Below are positions 60,732-64,000 of a stretch of DNA of 64,000 bases, piece by piece (the first letter of the stretch is position 1; every line of letters starts with the position of its first letter). The stretch is from Dyadobacter sp. Lineage in GTDB: Bacteria; Bacteroidota; Bacteroidia; Cytophagales; Spirosomataceae. A program made the translations under genes and the position numbers. The stretch lies in assembly GCF_017744695.1 (NCBI RefSeq), contig NZ_JAGIAS010000003.1, positions 744,001 to 808,000 on the forward strand, in the 5' to 3' direction. The notes under the pieces were generated by a model. The model ran no database searches, was not told where the DNA came from, and saw nothing but the letters and a program-made list of their open reading frames with translations.

Positions 60732-63047
60732 TCAGTTTTTGGTAATTGAAAAAGGCACATCAGCCACCTGCACACCCCATTCCTTATTCGGCTTATCCCC
60801 CATTTGCAACACCAGCGAGCCACCTTTCAAAAGCTCGCCATGCGTAATGTAAGTCCGCGTGAAGGGCTTCCCGTTCAGCATCGCCGACTGGATGTACCGG
60901 GCATCATCGGAAACACCTTTCGCTTTCACAGTAAACTTGCGGTTGTTGCCGGTCTCAATGGAAATTTCTTCGAAAACAGGGCTTCCAAGCACGTATTGAT
61001 CCGTCCCTGGTGCTACGGGATAAAAGCCCATCATACTGAATGCCAACCAGGCCGACATCTGTCCGCCATCCTCATTACCGCTCAACCCACCCACACTGGT
61101 GTCATATTCGCTCCGGATAATGGTCCGCGTCCATTGCTGCGTCTTCCACGGTTGGCCGGCGAACGCGTAGAGGTAGGCAATCTGATGATTCGGCTCATTA
61201 CCATGCCAGTAATGGCCCTGATCGAACAACGTATCGAGCTTGGCCGTGAAACGGTTTTTACCGCCCATGATCTTTTGCAACCCCGCAATGTCCTGCGGCA
61301 CAAACCACGTGTATTGCGCTGGCGACCCTTCGGTAATGAAGCTTGCCCGCTTCGCAAAAGGATCAAATGGAGCAATCCAGCGCCCGTCGGCATATCGTCC
61401 GCGTGCATACCCTGTCGACGGATCGATCACATGCCGGTAATTGAGCGCCCGGTTGCGAAGCTGTTCGGCATCTTCCTTTTTTCCCAGGCTATTCGCCAGG
61501 GTCGACAGGCAAAAGTCGTCATATGCGTATTCGAGCGTGCGCGACACCTGCTCGCGCTTGTGGAATGCCTGCCAAACACTGTCTTCCAACGGCACGTAAC
61601 CATATTGCAAATAGGATTTCAACGCCCGCCGGCCTTGTCCGGCCTCGTAACTTTTAGCATTCGTATTCACCTCGAAGGCATTTTTACGCAAAAACTGATA
61701 GGCGCTGTTCACATCAAAATTCCGCACATTCTTGGCATAAGCATCTGCAATGACCGACAATGCATGATCGCCCACCATGGCTGCCGTGTAATGATTCCAG
61801 CACGGAAAAATGGGCATCCAGCCTCCCTGCTCCGCTTTTTTCACCAGTGATTGCACCATATCACCCGCCCGCTTGGGTTCGAGCATTATTTCCAGAGGCA
61901 TTGCGGCACGGAATGTATCCCACATGCTGAAATCGCAATAATAGTCGAACCCTTCGGCTTTTTGCAGCGGCGTTCCTCCTGCAAATGACGGATAGCTGCC
62001 GTCCACATCGGAAAAAAGCCTGGGTGAGAGCTTAGTCCTGTACAATGCACTGTAAAAAAGCGCTTTGTCATCCTCACTTCCGGCTACGTTTACCTTACCC
62101 AATGCTTCATTCCACGCTTCACGCGCCGATTTCCGGACAGCCTCAAATGTTTTAATTCCCAGCTCCTTTTCAAGATTTGCCCTGGCTCCTTCAATGCTTG
62201 TGAACGAAGTACCAATGCGGGCAGTAACCACCTGCTTTTCATCTCCAAACCCTACATAGGCCCCGAGTTTCTCCCGGTTTCCTTTGCCGGTAAGTATCCT
62301 GCCCATCGGTGTAATCGTGTCGCCCAGCCACACCCCCGACTGCATGAATTTCTTATCAAACTTGATAACAAAGTATCCACTGATCCCCGCCGGTTGTCCC
62401 GAGCCCTGGTAAATGCGATGAACAGGATTATAACCTACAATCTCCCCCCGCTCGCGAAGCACTTCCACGAAACCTTCCCCTTCGTCGCTGTTGGGCTCGA
62501 TAATGATAAATGACTCTTCACCACTCTCGAACCTGAACCGCATCAGGGCGGTGCGCGCGAGCGCTGTTACCTCGGCATTAATCTGGTGGTCTTGCAGCCA
62601 TACGCTGTAATAATCCGGCGCACTTTGCTCCTTTTCATGACTGAACAGACTGGCCCGTTTTTCAGGATTTGTAATGAGCTCGCCCGAAAGCGGCATCACC
62701 GTCACAGAACCGTAGTCCTGTACACATGAGCCATTCAGCCAATGCGTACCGCGGAAGCCCTGAAACTTGTTATCATTATAGTAAAACGGTGCAATGCATT
62801 TGGTTTCGGTAGCCCGCGTCTGCGGCGTCCATTGCGTCATACCATTCGGTACACCCACTGCCGGGATCGTCTGTCCTTTCAGTTCGCTGCCCGCTTCACT
62901 ATGTGCTTTGGCACTCTCCGTTGCCGACGGCGCAGTACCAATCATTGTCGCCACGTAGTCGACGGGCATTTTTTGTGCATAGGATTGATTATCAACAAAA
63001 AAAGTCGACAATAACAGGAAACTGGCTGAGAGGAACGGTACGCGCAT
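60732..63047 (-). CDS. GH92-family alpha-mannosidase, secreted
   Basis: GH92 enzymes are calcium-dependent exo-alpha-mannosidases. The 771-residue protein has a signal peptide (1-24) and then the N-terminal beta-sandwich (VGVPNGMTQWTPQTRA, FRGTHWLNG, DYGSVTVMPLSG). The (alpha/alpha)6 domain has DFSMWDTFRAAMPLEIML, NHYTAAMVGDHALSVIADAY and GNEDGGQMSAWLAFSMMGFYP, where E is the expected general acid. The order and length agree with the family. No Sus genes adjoin it here, so it may serve host- or fungal-glycan breakdown alone. Confidence 0.93.
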   Translation of the reverse strand: MRVPFLSASFLLLSTFFVDNQSYAQKMPVDYVATMIGTAPSATESAKAHSEAGSELKGQTIPAVGVPNGMTQWTPQTRATETKCIAPFYYNDNKFQGFRGTHWLNGSCVQDYGSVTVMPLSGELITNPEKRASLFSHEKEQSAPDYYSVWLQDHQINAEVTALARTALMRFRFESGEESFIIIEPNSDEGEGFVEVLRERGEIVGYNPVHRIYQGSGQPAGISGYFVIKFDKKFMQSGVWLGDTITPMGRILTGKGNREKLGAYVGFGDEKQVVTARIGTSFTSIEGARANLEKELGIKTFEAVRKSAREAWNEALGKVNVAGSEDDKALFYSALYRTKLSPRLFSDVDGSYPSFAGGTPLQKAEGFDYYCDFSMWDTFRAAMPLEIMLEPKRAGDMVQSLVKKAEQGGWMPIFPCWNHYTAAMVGDHALSVIADAYAKNVRNFDVNSAYQFLRKNAFEVNTNAKSYEAGQGRRALKSYLQYGYVPLEDSVWQAFHKREQVSRTLEYAYDDFCLSTLANSLGKKEDAEQLRNRALNYRHVIDPSTGYARGRYADGRWIAPFDPFAKRASFITEGSPAQYTWFVPQDIAGLQKIMGGKNRFTAKLDTLFDQGHYWHGNEPNHQIAYLYAFAGQPWKTQQWTRTIIRSEYDTSVGGLSGNEDGGQMSAWLAFSMMGFYPVAPGTDQYVLGSPVFEEISIETGNNRKFTVKAKGVSDDARYIQSAMLNGKPFTRTYITHGELLKGGSLVLQMGDKPNKEWGVQVADVPFSITKN

Positions 63048-63157
63048 GGTTAGGCTTGTTATTAATTCAGGTCGGAAGATCGAAAAAATAATGGTATGTT
63101 AGGTCGATAGAATGTTGATATTCCACTGATCAGGACGATTTAAATCCAAATAACCCT

Positions 63158-64000
63158 ATGAAAATCCATATCATCGACACCGGTTTTTTCAAGCTCGATG
63201 GCGGGGCCATGTTCGGCGTGGTCCCGAAAACACTTTGGCACAAACAGAACCCGGCCGATGAAAAAAACCTCTGCTCCTGGGCCATGCGATGTCTTCTCAT
63301 CGAGGATGGTAACAAACTGATATTGGTCGATACCGGAATGGGGAACAAGCAGGACGACAAGTTTTTCGGGTTCTACGACCTGCACGGCGAAGCTACTTTA
63401 CTTTCTTCGATCGCCGAAAAAGGTTTCAGCCCCGCCGATATTACCGATGTGTTCCTAACCCACCTGCATTTCGACCACGTCGGTGGCGCCGTGCAGTTCA
63501 GCCGTGACGGCTCCCGCCTCGAACCGACCTTTCCAAACGCCACATATTGGTCCAACGAAGCGCATTGGCAATGGGCTACCCATCCCAATCCGCGAGAAAA
63601 GGCTTCTTTTTTGAAAGAAAACATCCTTCCATTGCAGGAATCAGGGCAATTGCGCTTTATCGAAAATGGCCGGTCGCCCTTTGATGGCATCGGCCTGATC
63701 CACGTCGATGGGCATACCGAACAAATGATGCTGCCCGTTATCCAATACAAAAACCAGAAGATCATCTACTGCGCCGACCTGTTTCCTTCGTCCTACCACG
63801 TTCCCATCCCGTGGATCATGAGCTACGACATGCGGCCATTGCAAACGATCGACGAAAAACAGCGCGTGCTCCAACAGGCCGTCGACGAGCAATGCATCTT
63901 ACTTTTCGAGCATGACCCTGTGTATGAGGCGGCATTGGTGGAGCAAACCGAGAAAGGAATCAGGATTCGGGAGCGGGGAATGCTGGGAGATTTTCTGGTT
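63158..64000 (+). CDS. MBL-fold metallohydrolase (cut by window edge)
   Basis: From the ATG at 63158 the frame stays open to the window end (281 codons). It shows the metallo-beta-lactamase fold: LIEDGNKLILVDTGMG, then the zinc motif HLHFDHVGG (H-x-H-x-D-H, residues about 104-112), then HVDGHTEQMMLPV and CADLFPSSYHVP with the bridging aspartate, and FEHDP near the end. There is no signal peptide. Members include lactonases and other hydrolases; the substrate is not clear. Only the C-terminus is missing. Confidence 0.88.
   Translation, partial: MKIHIIDTGFFKLDGGAMFGVVPKTLWHKQNPADEKNLCSWAMRCLLIEDGNKLILVDTGMGNKQDDKFFGFYDLHGEATLLSSIAEKGFSPADITDVFLTHLHFDHVGGAVQFSRDGSRLEPTFPNATYWSNEAHWQWATHPNPREKASFLKENILPLQESGQLRFIENGRSPFDGIGLIHVDGHTEQMMLPVIQYKNQKIIYCADLFPSSYHVPIPWIMSYDMRPLQTIDEKQRVLQQAVDEQCILLFEHDPVYEAALVEQTEKGIRIRERGMLGDFLV

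Noticed and set aside
1..64000. tRNA, rRNA, complete insertion sequence or prophage
   Set aside because: I read the gaps between genes and saw no cloverleaf, transposase or phage structural gene. A tRNA or covariance-model scan was not possible here.

Overview
The window comes from a Bacteroidota genome, most likely Cytophagales and close to Dyadobacter. The reasons are a SusC/SusD operon, a type IX secretion plug protein, DUF4302, DUF4249, DUF5723 and DUF3276 proteins, an ORF6N protein, almost no Shine-Dalgarno sites, and repeated TAnnTTTG promoter boxes just upstream of genes. This placement is inference from gene content. No rRNA, tRNA, CRISPR array or complete insertion sequence was seen.

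Region 1 (1-12.2 kb) holds the start of a response regulator, then a surface-polysaccharide locus on both strands: a GNAT/FemAB-like acyltransferase, UDP-GlcNAc 2-epimerase, a Wzx-like flippase, a TviB-type UDP-HexNAc dehydrogenase, three glycosyltransferases and four SAM-dependent methyltransferases. Together they predict a methylated, amino-uronate-containing glycan. An ORF6N gene carrying a perfect 31-nt palindrome interrupts it.

Region 2 (12.2-19.4 kb) is a minus-strand operon of SusC, SusD, a zinc metallohydrolase lipoprotein (HExxH) and a DUF4302 lipoprotein, a nutrient-capture complex whose substrate is unknown.

Region 3 (19.6-43 kb) is mostly core cell biology: siroheme synthesis, an ABC-F ATPase, the T9SS plug protein, YchF, a PUR-type nucleic-acid-binding protein, RlpA, DUF58, RadA, an outer-membrane barrel, a stand-alone LytTR regulator, PheS, an esterase next to an orphan circularly permuted ATP-grasp enzyme, DUF5723, MsrB, penicillin-binding protein 1A, an ABC exporter and DUF4126. 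Several strong hairpin terminators and promoters can be placed.

Region 4 (42.1-49.1 kb) is a carbohydrate-use cluster: AraC regulator, cytoplasmic GH88, TIM-barrel isomerase, Gfo/Idh/MocA dehydrogenase, SDR and MFS transporter, separated by long inverted repeats. The most striking repeat is an array of seven GTCA followed by seven TGAC words at about 10-nt spacing.

Region 5 (49.3-64 kb) contains a small secreted protein, a HigBA-like toxin-antitoxin pair, an exported oxidoreductase with a small phosphatase, an SMP-30 protein, a TonB receptor with a DUF4249 lipoprotein, small unknown proteins, an L-threonine aldolase, a Tat-exported FAD oxidase, a GH92 mannosidase and a truncated MBL-fold hydrolase. 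The FAD oxidase is the best candidate for something undescribed. The C-terminal substrate-binding block of D-amino-acid oxidases (GLRP...HNYGHGG) sits before the FAD Rossmann motif, as expected for a natural circular permutation.
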